NCBI GenBank assembly: GCA_003013855.2
Contig: PVNU02004100.1
Span: forward strand, 1,028,501-1,092,500
Length of the DNA stretch: 64,000 nt
Reading direction: 5' to 3'
Origin: Liriodendron chinense
Lineage: Eukaryota > Streptophyta > Magnoliopsida > Magnoliales > Magnoliaceae
The notes beneath the pieces are model-generated. The model saw nothing but the letters and a program-made list of their open reading frames with translations. It was not told where the DNA came from and did no database searches. Shown here one piece after another: positions 1 to 11,529 of this stretch; the stretch's first letter is position 1; every line of letters begins with the position of its first letter. The position numbers and the translations under genes were made by a program.

Positions 1-960
1 CTGGGACGCAAAGACGGCCTTGGAATCGTAGGCCTCCATCACTCCCAATTCGCAACTCTGACTTGTCTTCCTTGACCGCTAGGTCCTTCTTTTTACGCAG
101 TTATCCATCTCGGTCTTGGGCCATGATGATTTTGCAATCTAGTTCTGGCTCTACACGAAGATGAGATATTCGTTCGCACGATCCATCAGCATTAAACGTC
201 AAACCAAAATCTTGCAACCATTCGACCGTGTTCCACTCTTCTACCATCAAAGGGGCCACAATTTCCAGCGCCTTCTTGCGGCTCAACGCGTCGGCTACCA
301 GGTTTGCCTTGCCAGGATGGTAGGACACTTCAAAGTTGAAATCCTTAAGCGTTTCCATCCATCGACGCTACCTCAAATTCAGATCACGCTGGGTAAAAAT
401 GTATTTTAGACTCTTATGGTCGCAAAAAAGTTCAAATTCTTCCCCGTACAAGTAGTGTCTCCATAATTTCAGAGCAAAGATGATGGTGGCCAATTCTAAG
501 TCATGAGTGGGATAGTTCTCCTCGTGCTTTCCTAACTGACGAGACGCGTATGCAATCACCTTGTCTTTCTGCATTAGAACGCATCCTAACCCGACCCACA
601 ACACATCCAGTGTATACTGTGTACTTAACACCTTGTTCGAGCAGGACCAGTACGGGAGTGGATGTTAACTTATCCTTAAGCTCCTGTAAGGCAGCTTCCG
701 CTTTTTCATTCCACATGTATTTGACGTCCTTATAGGTTAACTGGGTAAGTGGCCGTGCGATTTTGGAAAAATCTTTGATGAACTAACGATAATAACCGAC
801 CAATCCAAGCAAGCTCCTTACTTCCGTTGCTGATTTAGGCTGTTCCAAGTCCTACACAGCCGCAACTTTAGCACGGTCTACAGCGATTCCATAAGCCGAA
901 ATTACGTGACCTAGGAATTTTACCTCCTCCTTCCAGAAGTCGCACTTATTATGGGCAGCA
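1..960 (-). pseudogene. Ty3/gypsy RNase H and connection region (decayed, runs off the window edge)
   Basis: This is the RNase H part of a gypsy polyprotein, which degrades the RNA strand of the RNA/DNA hybrid during retrotransposition. Reading leftwards, the visible motifs are GLGCVLMQKDK with YASRQL, the acidic segment DLELATIIFALKLW, and FCDHKSLKYIF, then SYHPGKANLVADALSRK, the typical end of gypsy RNase H. The frame is broken: an in-frame stop replaces an arginine in the GYYR motif near 785, and there are further stops or shifts near 600 and 360. The integrase would follow to the left of base 1, so the element continues outside the window. It is continuous with the reverse transcriptase to its right. 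The family call is secure; activity is not expected. Confidence 0.9.
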
Positions 961-1660
961 TATAGTTTGTGTTGCCTAAGGGCGTTCAGGACCACTTACA
1001 GGTGTTCTTCATGGTCTTCTCGGCTCTTGGAGTACATAAGGATATCGTCAATGAACGCAATAACGCATCAGTACAAGAATGGCTTAAAGACACGGTTCAT
1101 CAAGTCCATGAACACTGCAGGAGTGTTGGTGAGTCCAAAGGGCATTACTAGAAACTCGTAGTGCCCAAAGCTCGTCTTAAACGCCGTCTTAGGTACATCT
1201 TCCTTTCTGACCCGTAGTTGATGGTACCCTGACTGCAAGTCGATCTTTGAGAAGTATCGGGCACCTTTTAGTTGATCGAACAGATCATCAATTCTGGGCA
1301 ACAGGTATTTATTCTTTATCGTTGCCTTATTCAACTTTTGATAGTCTATGCATAGACGGAGGGTTCCGTCCTTTTTCCGAACAAAGAAGACCGGAGCTCC
1401 CCACGGTGATACACTGGGCTAGATGAACCCGTACTCCAACAAATCGTCTATTTGTCGCCTCAGCTCTTCCATTTCACATGGGGGCATCCTATATGCTGGT
1501 AGGGCAATTGGAGTTGTGCCAGGCACTAGGTCGATTGTAAATTCGACCTCTCGTTGAGGCGGGAGTCCGGGTACACCGCGAAATAGATCGCTGAATTCCC
1601 GCACTACGAGGGTTGTGCTTACCAACGGACAATCATAATAGCCTACATCGCGCATGGCAT
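961..1660 (-). pseudogene. Ty3/gypsy reverse transcriptase (decayed)
   Basis: This is the reverse transcriptase domain of the same minus-strand gypsy element. It contains VVREFSDLFRGVPGLPP at the start, then the palm motifs KDGTLRLCIDYQKLN, YFSKIDLQSGYHQLR and FGLTNTPAVFMDLMN. The catalytic box reads FIDDILMYS, with both aspartates kept. Two in-frame stops break it: one after DDLLEYGFI near 1420 and one after VFKPFLY near 1066. The PFGL(T/C)NAP-type motif and the spacing to RNase H fit chromoviruses. It lies between protease (right) and RNase H (left) in the order expected for Ty3/gypsy. Confidence 0.93.
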
Positions 1661-2458
1661 AAATTGTAACACGATACTTGTGGCTGAACTGAACGGGATC
1701 GTGAAGGAGTCTCCTCCTGGAAGTTGTACCGTCATGCTTCTAGCCCCACAGTCTATCTCGGTTTCTACTGTAGTCAGCCAGTCCATGCTGATGATGACGT
1801 TGTAATAGCGAATGCTGGCAATGATTAAATTTAGGTGTATTTCCTTCTCAACAATGATAACGGTGCATTGAGGGCAGGTCTTCGTAGAGTCGGAGAAGGA
1901 TCCTACGACAGCCATCACAGAGATTTTTGGCACATTCGTAGTCTTTAGTCCTAGTCGCTTTATTAAAGAATATGAAATGAAGGAGGCAGTAGCTCCAGTG
2001 TCAACCAATATATGCACGGGAGTATCATCTATGTGAGCGGTACCTTCGAAGGCTCGAGGAACTGGACCTATGATATCAAGCTCAACGGCGATCATTGCGT
2101 GGACTCTTGCTTGTTGAACACGGTTAGCCCCTAACGCAACGGAGGCCGGATGTGATCGACCTTGTGGAACCGAAGGTCGCCTAGTTTGCATTGGTGGCTT
2201 TGGTTGTGCAAAAGATGCCACGTTGGTGCCTGACGGAGAACGGCCCACTGACGTGGAGGGTTTGATGTTGAGGTCCTTCATCTTGGTGTAGCAATACCCC
2301 TCAGTATACCCTGTCTTTTGGCAATAGGTGCATGTTCGAGTGGAATTCGAAGTGGGTGGCGGCATCAAGACGCGCAATGGGGTTGGTTCTTTGCGAACCT
2401 TCTTGCTTGAGGTAGTGAAGGTAGAGGTCTCCCGCCTCTCACGGGCCCGCCTTGTGAC
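1643..2458 (-). pseudogene. Ty3/gypsy gag C-terminus and aspartic protease
   Basis: This open stretch of about 270 codons encodes the end of Gag and the protease. Near its start is a zinc-knuckle-like CTYCQKTGYTEGYC, in which the usual histidine of the CCHC box is a tyrosine, so this knuckle is probably impaired. About 100 residues later comes VDTGATASFIS, the aspartic protease active site, followed by the hydrophobic IIISMDWL segment typical of gypsy proteases. The rest of Gag is missing: the frame runs into an LTR at 2459 that lies in the opposite orientation. No start codon is assigned because the true Gag start has been lost. Confidence 0.88.
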
Positions 2459-4975
2459 TATAACTCCCCGTAAAATCACCCTTTTTAAGACTCAGGCACA
2501 TACTCGAACCCGCTAGACATGTATCATCCTTGGACGAATAATTGACCACACCGAACTTAGAAAACCATACTCTCATGGAATCAGGAACTTAGATACGCAC
2601 GTAGGAGTCCATTCCGCCGTCCGTTCCAAGACCGATAAACCTGAAACTAGATGAGGACCACCCCCGTGTTAGGCTTGACACTCTTAGATGGGCGTTACGA
2701 CAAGATTGGCGCCCAAAACCATAAAATTGAGATGGCCTGCAAGTGCACATGAGAGTGCAAGTATACTTGCACTAAACCTCAAGTGAGAAATCATTACCAA
2801 ACTCACTTTTCTTGTGTGGGCCCCATGGACCCTTGCATGGCCATGGAATGTGGACCATAGACTTTAAACATAAACCAGCACATAATCCCTTAACATGGGC
2901 CCTGATTGATAGTCGGTGACCGTCAAACGGATATCACCTCAGATCCGACAATCGTCGTGCCCGATCGGCCCCAAATTACATCGGGGCGAGGATCTCGACT
3001 TAATGAGGCCATCTTATGGGCTGGATCAGCCCAGAGGGATCAGGTGGGCCCCACATGATCAAAACAGGGCCTAAAAGGTCACTTTTTTGTAACTTAAAGC
3101 ATTGGGGCTATAGTGTCCCAATTAACCCAACCCTTATAAACCCATTTCTTAGCTTCCTCTCTCATTTCTCAGCCATTTTCTATGAAAGAGAGGTGTGAGA
3201 GAGAGGAAGGGAGAGCTAGGAGAAAGAAAATTGAGTAGAGGGAGCTCTTGCATGCCACTCGACTTGTGTCCAACCACCCCCACGACACCCTAGCCGTCAC
3301 CTCTTGCGTTGAGGACCCTTACGGATGTTGGTAGAGGTAAATCCATGCTAATTCCCCTATCTTCTCTAGCTTCCTATGAAGATTTTTTCCTTTTCCCCTG
3401 ATATACAAGCACCTTCTTGCAAGATTTCACTAATTCTCCTCCAAATCAAGGTGTGTATCATGTACCCATGTGTTGCCATGCAACCAATACCTACAATTAT
3501 AGCTAATGCCTTCAATTTCTAGGTTTAGGGAGTCATATTTGTTGGTTAATGACTGAATTGAAGCTAGGCAACTCCTATGAGTATAGTAAAATTGTTTGTC
3601 CTAGAGATTGGATGCTAGATGTATGCTAGGGCCATTCGCATGCTCATGTTATCTTGCACATGCTCTAATTATGAATATTTATTATGTTGAGATGTTTTAA
3701 ACTTCATGCCAAAATGATTGTTGAGATTTTGGTGTTGCATATTTTATAAATCAAATTATGTATGAGCTATGGAATTGAGAAGTGTTTGAGGCGACGGGTA
3801 GTAGCTTTCGACCCGTCAAGCATCATAGTAGAGGCGGCCGCACAAGGTCGGCAACCTCGGGAACAGGGTGGTCGGTTGTGGTGGAAGTTAAGGCAATCCG
3901 CTGTAGTCGAGGACCACGCGGGCCATACGTGCTTAAGGCTGGTCTTCCCCTTTGCTTCCCCTAGCCGAGGACCTTGGCCCACCACCGGGCCAGAAGACAA
4001 TATATATCTAAGTATCTGAATGTGATCTATCACCTATATAGAATCCATGTACCGACGTACCATCTGATGGGCCCACTAGAAACCGTATGGCGTACCGATC
4101 CTTCAAGACTCATGAGCCGGGATGGTGGTATAGGCCCTATGCTCGTGCTGTCGGCCTATGCTGTAGTGTCCGTTGAGCACCGTAAAGGTGACGAATCTAA
4201 TACTCGACTATGGGATAGAGCGACGAACCCTATTCCGCCTGTGTTGGGTGCGACTGACGAGGCGCAGCCTAACCAGGCCTTCGGGGTTGTAGACCCGAGA
4301 TAGGATCGAGGGGCTACTGACTGTGACCTGCGTTCGCCCCGCAGGAAGTCAGGTGGTCCCAGTTGGCCAAAATAATAGAATGTTGGTACAGGGGCTTCGC
4401 CAATCGACTTTGTGATGAAAATGCTTAACTAATTGCTTGGCTTATCATTTATAGTTCGGCATGACATATATTGTCTGTGCAGGTGAAGTGGTGGTGCCAC
4501 TCGTTGGCGGTTGTGACAAACATCGGTGTTCGGGCATGCATATGCATTCCGTGCACTCATCCCATTTAACAATCATGCCTGTGATGATGTGCTTATCTCT
4601 TATTGATATTTGTGGAAAATGAAATTATTATCTATATTGCTTGTATTGGTAAATGAGTAATCTAAAGAAATGAAACCACTGAGTTGGCCACTGACTCCCC
4701 TCTCTGGGGCGGTGGTTTAAACCACCAACCAGATGACCCATGTGACTCCGATATACAAGAAGCGATCGAGGTGACCGGGTTCTTATAACTAGGAGAGGAC
4801 ACCGAAGAGTACCTCCAGTATGTAGGCAACCAGGATTACTAGAGAGTGGGGTCAGGTGTACTTTCTTTTGGGGATTGGCGCCTAATCTCTTGTCCAGCTT
4901 TTGGAACAGTATTTTCTGAACTTGTAGTAGGGACCCAATGGGACCCAATGTGAGGAATGTTGTTCATATACTTGA

Positions 4976-5053
<78 letters not shown>

Positions 5054-5216
5054 TTTTCTTTTGAAAATGTTCTTCCATGTTTAAGTTGTTTATGCTTGGC
5101 TGATTTATCTCTACAAATCTGCATTTAACTACAACTCATGGATGTACTGCATTATGTGGAACCCTGGATATCGAGGGCCGAGGGCAACCACGGACCCTGG
5201 CATCCGGGGCGTCACA
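2459..5216 (+). mobile_element. Gypsy LTR relic A (about 2.76 kb), orientation opposite to the adjoining pol
   Basis: This is a near full-length LTR of the same family as four others in the window. It starts TATAACTCCCCGTAAAATC, matching TGTAACGCGCCGTAAAAT, the reverse complement of the right end of the LTR at 38183-40990. It ends GGGGCGTCACA at 5216, matching the reverse complement of the LTR start at 7169. Its orientation is opposite to those two LTRs and to the gypsy coding region on its left. The 5-bp flanks (GTGAC left, CCCTC right) do not match, so it is not a simple solo LTR with an intact target duplication. It contains a 69-bp TA microsatellite near its right end. Confidence 0.8.
4982..5050. 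repeat. (TA)n microsatellite
   Basis: An uninterrupted run of TA dinucleotides about 69 bases long lies inside LTR relic A. Open frames of YIYI repeats across it are artefacts. Confidence 0.98.
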
Positions 5217-5748
5217 CCCTCCAACCTTCTTCTAAGGTAAATTTAGTTTTCCTTCATTATCCATTTCTATTCTCTCACAAATCTCAAACCCTAAATCTGA
5301 GAATTGATCCAAAACCCCAATTTCTCAAATTTTCAAATCCCTAATCCAAGAAAATCCTTGATCTCTCGGACTAGTGATTCACATTGGATATTTGGGTATG
5401 ACCATGCAAGATCGGGAGGTTTCATCCCTCACCGGATCCAACCTATGCATTATTTGAATTTCTTACTTCGTGGTTGTGATGATGGCCCGTTCCATTACAT
5501 GTCTCTTTGTGATTTTCTTAGTTTATGATGGTTGATGTTGAATTTTTAGATTATTATTGTCTTTTATTTCCTCTGGATTATATGTGTTCATGAGCATGCA
5601 TCATAATTAGGGCGTCCTGCATCACCCACCCCGCACTCTTATGATGGTCCATGGTCGGTAACTCGTCCTAGCATGCTGACTAGGCCCACCTTCCAGTATC
5701 TCTAAATTGTTTCATTTGTTTACTGACAAATGTATCTTGTGTGGTCTT

Positions 5749-5784
<36 letters not shown>

Positions 5785-6150
5785 TGTGTGTATCTTTGAC
5801 TTAGGCATTTCACATGCACGCACTAAGGAGTGGCTCAGCCACTTCATAAAGGGGATCATTCTATGTCCATTTACAGAACTAGTTTATTAATGAAATGCAG
5901 ATGACCATGACTTCATTCTATTGGAGCTTCTAAGTTTCTAAAATGCATCTAAAGTCATGTATAAATCATCAAAACTTACAAGATAGCCAACAAGAATAGG
6001 ACTATATGAATATTTAAGCAGGGTTTTGAAACTTAACTAGAAATATTACAACACTTGAATCATATTGTAGGGAGACAACAACATTTTAGTAAAGCTACTG
6101 TCATTTTATGAATTGACCAAATAAAAGAAACAAGAGATCAAATAACAAAC
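5217..6150. other. Unassigned AT-rich stretch with a (GA)n run
   Basis: No coding exon is recognisable. The first 350 bases look like a leader sequence, with AACCCTAAATC and AAATCCCTAATCC, and may be an internal remnant of the neighbouring retrotransposon or old intron. A (GA)n run lies at about 5751-5779. The right part is presumably intron of the aminopeptidase gene, since an exon donor site is at 6150/6151. Confidence 0.5.
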
Positions 6151-6333
6151 CTGCTCAAATTCCAAGTTGTTATTATTGATTTTTACATTGACAACTGGAT
6201 ATCCTTTTTGCTTTGTCCAAGAATTCATTAGCATGGTCACTGGTTCACCAGACCCCTCCTCAAGAACAGCCCATAGGTCTTCTGTCTTTGCATTCGAGCA
6301 AGCATATCTTTTTATATATGACGCCAATGATCT
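6151..6333 (-). CDS. APM1: M1 aminopeptidase (APM1-like), internal exon
   Basis: This is one exon of 183 bp on the minus strand, encoding RSLASYIKRYACSNAKTEDL, then WAVLEEGSGEPVTMLMNSWT and KQKGYPVVNVKINNNNLEFEQ. It matches the segment of plant puromycin-sensitive-type M1 aminopeptidases just after the catalytic domain, around residue 460 of about 880 from family knowledge. The borders are canonical: the acceptor TTTAACTAG precedes AGATCATTGG and the donor is CAG/GTTTGT. These enzymes are zinc peptidases that trim N-terminal residues; the plant enzyme is linked to auxin transport and the cell cycle. The next exons toward the C-terminus are not seen between here and base 1. The exons that should lie upstream, carrying the zinc site, are absent between 6334 and 10929. 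The exon itself is undamaged, so it may belong to a functional gene with missing sequence or to a recent pseudogene. Confidence 0.88.
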
Positions 6334-6479
6334 CTAGTTAAATGTACACACAATATATGTGAATCATCATGAGATCAGGTCCCTAAATATCAGATACCAT
6401 TTCAAATATAATAGTGCCAAAGGAAAAAAAAAATTAATGATGTAATTAGCAAAACAAAAGAAGTTAAATACATCATGTA

Positions 6480-6800
6480 TGAACATCCATTTGCATTGTT
6501 GACATCGTCACAAAATTAGTCAACTAACAAATTCAGTCATTCAACTTTCTGAGATCATTATTATAGTGATCTAGGATTCCCCCTCAAGTAGGTGCATGGA
6601 TATCTGTCAAGCCCAACTTGTAGATTCAAATGAACATTTGTTCACATTGTTGACATCATTACCAAATTAGTCAACTAACAAATTCAGTCATTCAAGTTTC
6701 TGAGATCATCATTATAGTAATCTAGGATTCCCCCTCAAGTAGATGCATGGATATCTGTCAAGCCCAGCTTGTGGATTCAACCTTAATTTGACAATAATGT
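6480..6800 (-). mobile_element. Duplicated Ty1/copia 3' end (pol terminus, polypurine tract, LTR start)
   Basis: Two direct copies, about 160 bp apart, carry the same series of motifs (about 6490-6625 and 6650-6775). On the minus strand each reads through KLGLTDIHAST, stop, the usual end of copia RNase H. This is followed by the polypurine tract CTTGAGGGGGAAT and the first bases of an LTR (TCCTAGATTACTATAATG). This is a broken copia relic in the aminopeptidase intron. The rest of 6800-7168 holds a poly-A run (about 6884-6901) and nothing I can name. Confidence 0.6.
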
Positions 6801-7168
6801 TGGTGAAGAAATTATCTAAACAATCATCTATCTCTACATAGAGAATCCGCCAACTAATACAGGTTGTCAGGCACCCCACCACCCCCAAAAAAAAAAAAAA
6901 AACTTCGCCGCTGTATAATGAGGGTGGCTGATAAGGTTACAATTTGGGCAATAAGGCCGTATCATAACCTATATCCGAAACAATGCTTCCCGTTTAGCAA
7001 GATGTACAAACCATGGTTGATTTTCTATGAGTGAATGTTCACGCCCAGTCTAAATTAAAATGAGAGCATAAATTGAACTCTCCATCTTGTAAGGTCAGCA
7101 TGCTCTTACCAAAAGGATAGTGACTTTCCCTGCTTAAAATAAGCAATTGTAATTTTTTCAAGGGACTA

Positions 7169-9812
7169 TGTGGCACCCCGAATGCCAGGGTCTGTGGTTG
7201 CCCTCGGCCCCCGATATCCCGGGCGCTACATTATGCTATGCATGAGTGCATTACAGTTAATTGCAGGATTGTAGATTTAGCCAAGCATAAACAACTTAAT
7301 CATGGGCAAAACATTTCAAAAAAAAAGAGGAATATGTGTATTATATATGATTCCAAAAAGAATGTACATAAACTGTATTCCTCTCATTGGGGCCCAGTAG
7401 GTCCCCCGGAACAAGTTCAGAGTATACTGTCCTGAAAAGGCTGTACAACAAAGCCGTGTAGGCGCAAAACCCTAAAAGAATACTCTCGACGCCTCAACTC
7501 TAATAGTCCTGATTGCCTGTGTACTGAAGATACTCGTCGGCGTCCTCTCCGAGTTCTACGTACTCGGTCGCTTCGACCGCCTCCTGTATACCTGAGTCAC
7601 ATGGGTCATCTGGTTGGTGGTTTACACCACCACCCCAGAAAAGGGAGTGAGTGGCCAACTCAGTGGTTTCATTTCCTTAGGTTACGCATTCACCAATACA
7701 AACAATATAGATAATAATTTCATTTTCCAAAGACAGAATCAAAGAATAGCACAACATCACCAGCATGGTTATTAAGTGAGATGAGTGCATGTAATGCAAA
7801 TGCATGCCCGATTACCGATGCTTGTCACAGCCGCCAGTGGGTGGCACCACCACCTTACCCGCACAGACAATGTATGCCATGCTTAACTATATATGATTAG
7901 CCGAGTAATTAATTAAATCGTTTTATCACACAGCTGGTTGGCGAAGCCCCTGTACCCACGTTCTATCAATTTGGCCGACTGGGACCACCTGACTCCCTGC
8001 GGGGCGAACGCAGGCCACAGCCAGTAGCCCCTCGATCCTATCTCGGGTCTACAGCCCCAAGGTACCTGGTTTGGTCGCGGCTCGTCAGACGCGCCCAACG
8101 CAGGCGGAATAGGGTTCATCGCCCTATCCCATAGTCGAGTAGTAGGTATGTCACCTCTACAGTGCTCAATGGACACTACGGGGAGGCATCACCCCAGCGT
8201 AAGCCGACAGCACGGGAATAGGGCCCATACCACCATTCCCGGCTCATGAGTCTTGAGGGATCGGTACGCCGTATGCTCTCTAGTGGGCCCATCAAAGATG
8301 CGCAGGTACATGAATTCTACATAAGTGATAGAAATACATTCAAACACTCGATACATATCTTGCCCCCCGACCCGGTGGTGAGCCAGGGTCCTCGGCTAGG
8401 GGAAGTGAGGGGAAGACCGGCCTTGAACATATACCGCCCACGTGGTCCTTGACCACAGCCAATCGCCCCGTCTTCCGCCATAGTCGACCACCCCGCTCTC
8501 GAGCCTACCGACCTAATGTGGCCGCCTCAACTATTGTACTTGCCGAGTCGGAAGCTACCACCTGTCACCCCAAACACTTCCCGATTCTCTAGCTCATGCA
8601 TAAATCAAGTTACAAAACATGTCATACTAGAACCTCATCTATCACATATTAGTATAAGTTCTAAGACATATTAGCATAGAAGATTTGCATAATGAGAACA
8701 TGTGTAGGATGATATGAGCATGCAAATGGCCCTAGCACACACGTAGCATCCAAATCCCTAGACAACGAACTTCTACCAATCTCATACAACTTCCCTAGCT
8801 ACAATCCATCTTCCTAAACTTGGAAATTGAAAGAATCAACTACCATTGTAGGCATTGGTTGCAAGGCAACACATAGGTAAATGATACACACCTTGGTTTG
8901 AAGGAGGATCAGGAAAATCCTGCAAAGAGGTGCTAGAAAATCAGGAAAAAGGGAAAAACCTATGTAAGAAGCTAGAGAAGATGGGGATTTTATCATGGAC
9001 TTACTTCTACCGACGTCCGGGAAGATCTCCAATAGCAAGAGAAGCCGACTAGAGTGATGTAGAGGCGGTTAGGTCTGGGTAGGATAGCATGCAAGGGCTT
9101 CTCTTGAGAATCCTCCTTCCACAACTCCCCCTTTCTCTCCCACACACCCCTCTCAGAAATTAGCTTGAGAAATGAGAGAAATGGCTGAGAAAGTGGGTTA
9201 TAAAGGTTGAGGAAATTGAGACATATAGCCCCCAATGTTTTAAGTTGCATAAAAGTGGCATTTTGTGCCCTGATTTGATTATGTGGGGCCCACCTGACCC
9301 CTCTGGGCCAATCCAGCCCATAGGATGGCCTTACCATGTTGAGATCCTTATTTGGGTATGATTTGGGACCGATCGGACATGACGATTGCCGGATCTAAGG
9401 CGACATCAGTTCAACGGTCACTGGTTGTCGATCGGGGCTCATGTTTGGGGATCATGTGCTGGTTTTTGTTTGAAATCCATGGTTCACATTTCATGGCCAT
9501 GCAAGGGTCCATGGGGCCCACACAAGAAAAGTGAATTGAGTAATGATTACTCACTAAAGGTATTGTGCAAGTATACTTACACTCCTATGTGCAACTACAG
9601 GACACTACAATTTATGATTTCAGGTGCCGATTTCGACGTAATGCTCGCCTACGAGTGTCAAGCCCAGTACGTGGGTGGTCCCCGACAAGTTTCAGGCCTA
9701 ACATTCTTGGGACGGGCGGCGGAACGGACTCCTACGAACTTATCTAAGTTCCCGACACCATGAAACTATAGTTCTCTAAGTCATGTGCGGCCAATTATTC
9801 GTCTAGAGGGTG
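7169..9812 (-). mobile_element. Gypsy LTR relic B (right end truncated)
   Basis: The relic starts TGTGGCACCCCGAATGCCAGG, which matches the left ends of the LTRs at 38183 and (reversed) 5216. Homology then runs nearly to the end, including GCCAATTATTCGTC near 9791. The terminal 100 or so bases found in the 40990 copy (ending GGCGCGTTACA) are missing. It lies inverted relative to LTR A, and the pair flanks the aminopeptidase exon at 6151-6333. Divergence from A is visibly substantial, so they are old copies. Confidence 0.8.
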
Positions 9813-10066
9813 ATATGTGTAGTGAAACAGCCACTACTTTCAGAACAGCTCTTTGGTGGAAGAGACTATTAGAAAAATTAAGTGTAGTGTTTTGGGATGG
9901 GCCCTTGATGTAACAATGGTCGATTTTGCCAATCTCTCCTCTTTTTCCTTTTTCCTTTTTTTTTTTTTTTGTTGTAGAGCCAAGTTATATTCTTTTCTCG
10001 CTTTTTGGCATGTTTTTAATAAAATTTAGTTATTATCTCACTCAAAAAAAAAAAAAAAAAAAAAAA
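9813..10066 (+). mobile_element. Non-LTR retrotransposon 3' tail with poly-A
   Basis: The stretch ends with TTTTTAATAAAATTTAG, then a run of more than 20 A residues, the layout of a LINE or processed-transcript 3' end in plus orientation. The segment AGTGTAGTGTTTTGGGATGGG with TTGATGTAACAATGGTCG resembles L1-type 3' untranslated sequence. The 5' part is absent. It could instead be the tail of a retroposed host transcript. Confidence 0.5.
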
Positions 10067-10837
10067 CTTAGGGACTGCATTGTGGAAAATGTTGTGTATT
10101 TCTTATTCATTGAAGAAGAACCGTATTTATAAATAGAGGATATGGTAGTACATACAGCTTATACAGATCTCAAAGATAATATCCATCTCATCTATAAGAT
10201 AGCAACATATATACCAGATACCCCCCTAGCATGAGGCGAGATGATTCCACAAGTTGTGAGAGACGCTAACTTCATGTTTGATGACTTTTGGGATGTAAAC
10301 CATTTGGCACTTCCAATGGCTACTGAAGGATCTAGCGGCACTTCCAATAGCTAGGATTTGAATCTTTGGCTCTTTCAGTGACTGCAACAATTCCAACGGG
10401 TGGTAAGGCAGACAGGGTTGCTGATGACAGTGGGTTTATGTGGCTTACAGGGACAATGAAGGTGACAATAAAATGATTTGGGGTGCAAAAGACACCGATA
10501 ACAGATTGGACGGGAAAGGCATTGCCAGACAGAGATGGGTTTGGGCATTGGAAGTGGTGTGGTTCCAAATCAGGGATCTCCTCGATGGTTGCCAATGGTG
10601 ATAGATGGGAAGGGAGATTCAACAGCTAGGATTAGCACCAAAGCCTATCATGGCTTTGATACCATGTTAAATTAGAGACTACATTATGGAAAGTGTTATA
10701 AATTTCGTATTCATTGAATGAGAACTGTATTTATAAATAGGTGATACAACTATGCACGCAGCTGTATTTGTATCTCAAAGATAATATCCTCTCTATAAGA
10801 TAATAAGATATCTGCCAAATACTAATCTACTCTAACA
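10067..10837 (-). mobile_element. TRIM-like / deleted LTR element with two short LTRs
   Basis: Two direct repeats of about 170 bp (about 10067-10228 and 10665-10837) share TGTATTTCTTATTCATTGAA-type sequence, GTATTTATAAATAG, TCTCAAAGATAATATCC and TATAAGATA. Read on the minus strand, the right copy runs from TGTTAGAGTAG to TTTAACA and is followed directly by TGGTATCAAAGCC, a primer binding site for initiator tRNA-Met. A polypurine tract (GCTAGGGGGG) precedes the left copy near 10226. Only about 430 bp of internal sequence remains. It carries a 96-codon open frame of no clear function, so the element is non-autonomous. It sits in the aminopeptidase intron. Confidence 0.75.
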
Positions 10838-10929
10838 ACTTTGAAAGTTTGTGACTCGCTGTTAAAATTATGAAAACCAGAGAAGGTAAAGCATTAATTC
10901 ATTCAAATAAATAACAAGTAAACAATCAC

Positions 10930-11032
10930 CTTAACAGCAGGTTCATCCCAACATGGAAAACATCGACGTGCATCTACAGGCTCAAATTGTGTAACTGCCA
11001 TGTTCTTCTTCTCCCCGTTATGCTCATAAGTA
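10930..11032 (-). CDS. APM1: M1 aminopeptidase (APM1-like), exon with conserved FPCWDEP motif
   Basis: This 103-bp exon encodes STYEHNGEKKNMAVTQFEP followed by VDARRCFPCWDEPAVK, a strongly conserved substrate-domain segment of plant M1 aminopeptidases. The acceptor is TTTTTTCTCCAG/TACT and the donor AAG/GTGATT. It joins in phase with the exon ending at 14442: AG plus T makes the serine of the known RSTYEHNG sequence. The next exon should begin ATFKI-like, but no such sequence follows to the left before the exon at 6333. The neighbours are two transposon blocks in the flanking introns. Confidence 0.92.
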
Positions 11033-11529
11033 CTGGAGAAAAAATTTATAAAAAAAAATCCAAAATAATAACAAGAAGAATGATAACATATAACCATTTC
11101 AGCTTAGTATTCTACACAACCACTTGAAACTGTAGTTTTCAGTGTCCCTACAATCCACGAGGCAACAACCTCGGTGGGAACCATTCATTATTGAGATAAT
11201 TACAACGCTTCCCTCTGGTTTCTGACAATTTGAAACATCTCCCCTCTAGTTTGGATTATTGCAAGTAACTCCCCTTTGGTTTACAAATTTGTTGAAAATT
11301 CCCCACATGGTCCATTAGAAATGTTATCTTTGAGAGATTGACCGTTTTAACCCTATTTAAGGTACTAATTGTACATGGATAGGCCTACCATGGTGAATTA
11401 TATCATCCTACCCATTCAGCATGGTCACTCTACCATGAAAATGGGAAACCCCAAAAATCAGACTAAGGGGTCGTTTGGATAGCTGTAAAATCCTTAAGTT
11501 GTACAGGAATCACAGGTAACCAGATTCAA

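Noticed and set aside
4839..5124. Frames with long YIYIYI stretches
   Set aside because: They are translations of the (TA)n microsatellite.
10332..10622. Minus-strand 96-codon frame as a missing aminopeptidase exon
   Set aside because: It lies between the two LTR-like repeats of the TRIM-like element and has no similarity to aminopeptidase text.
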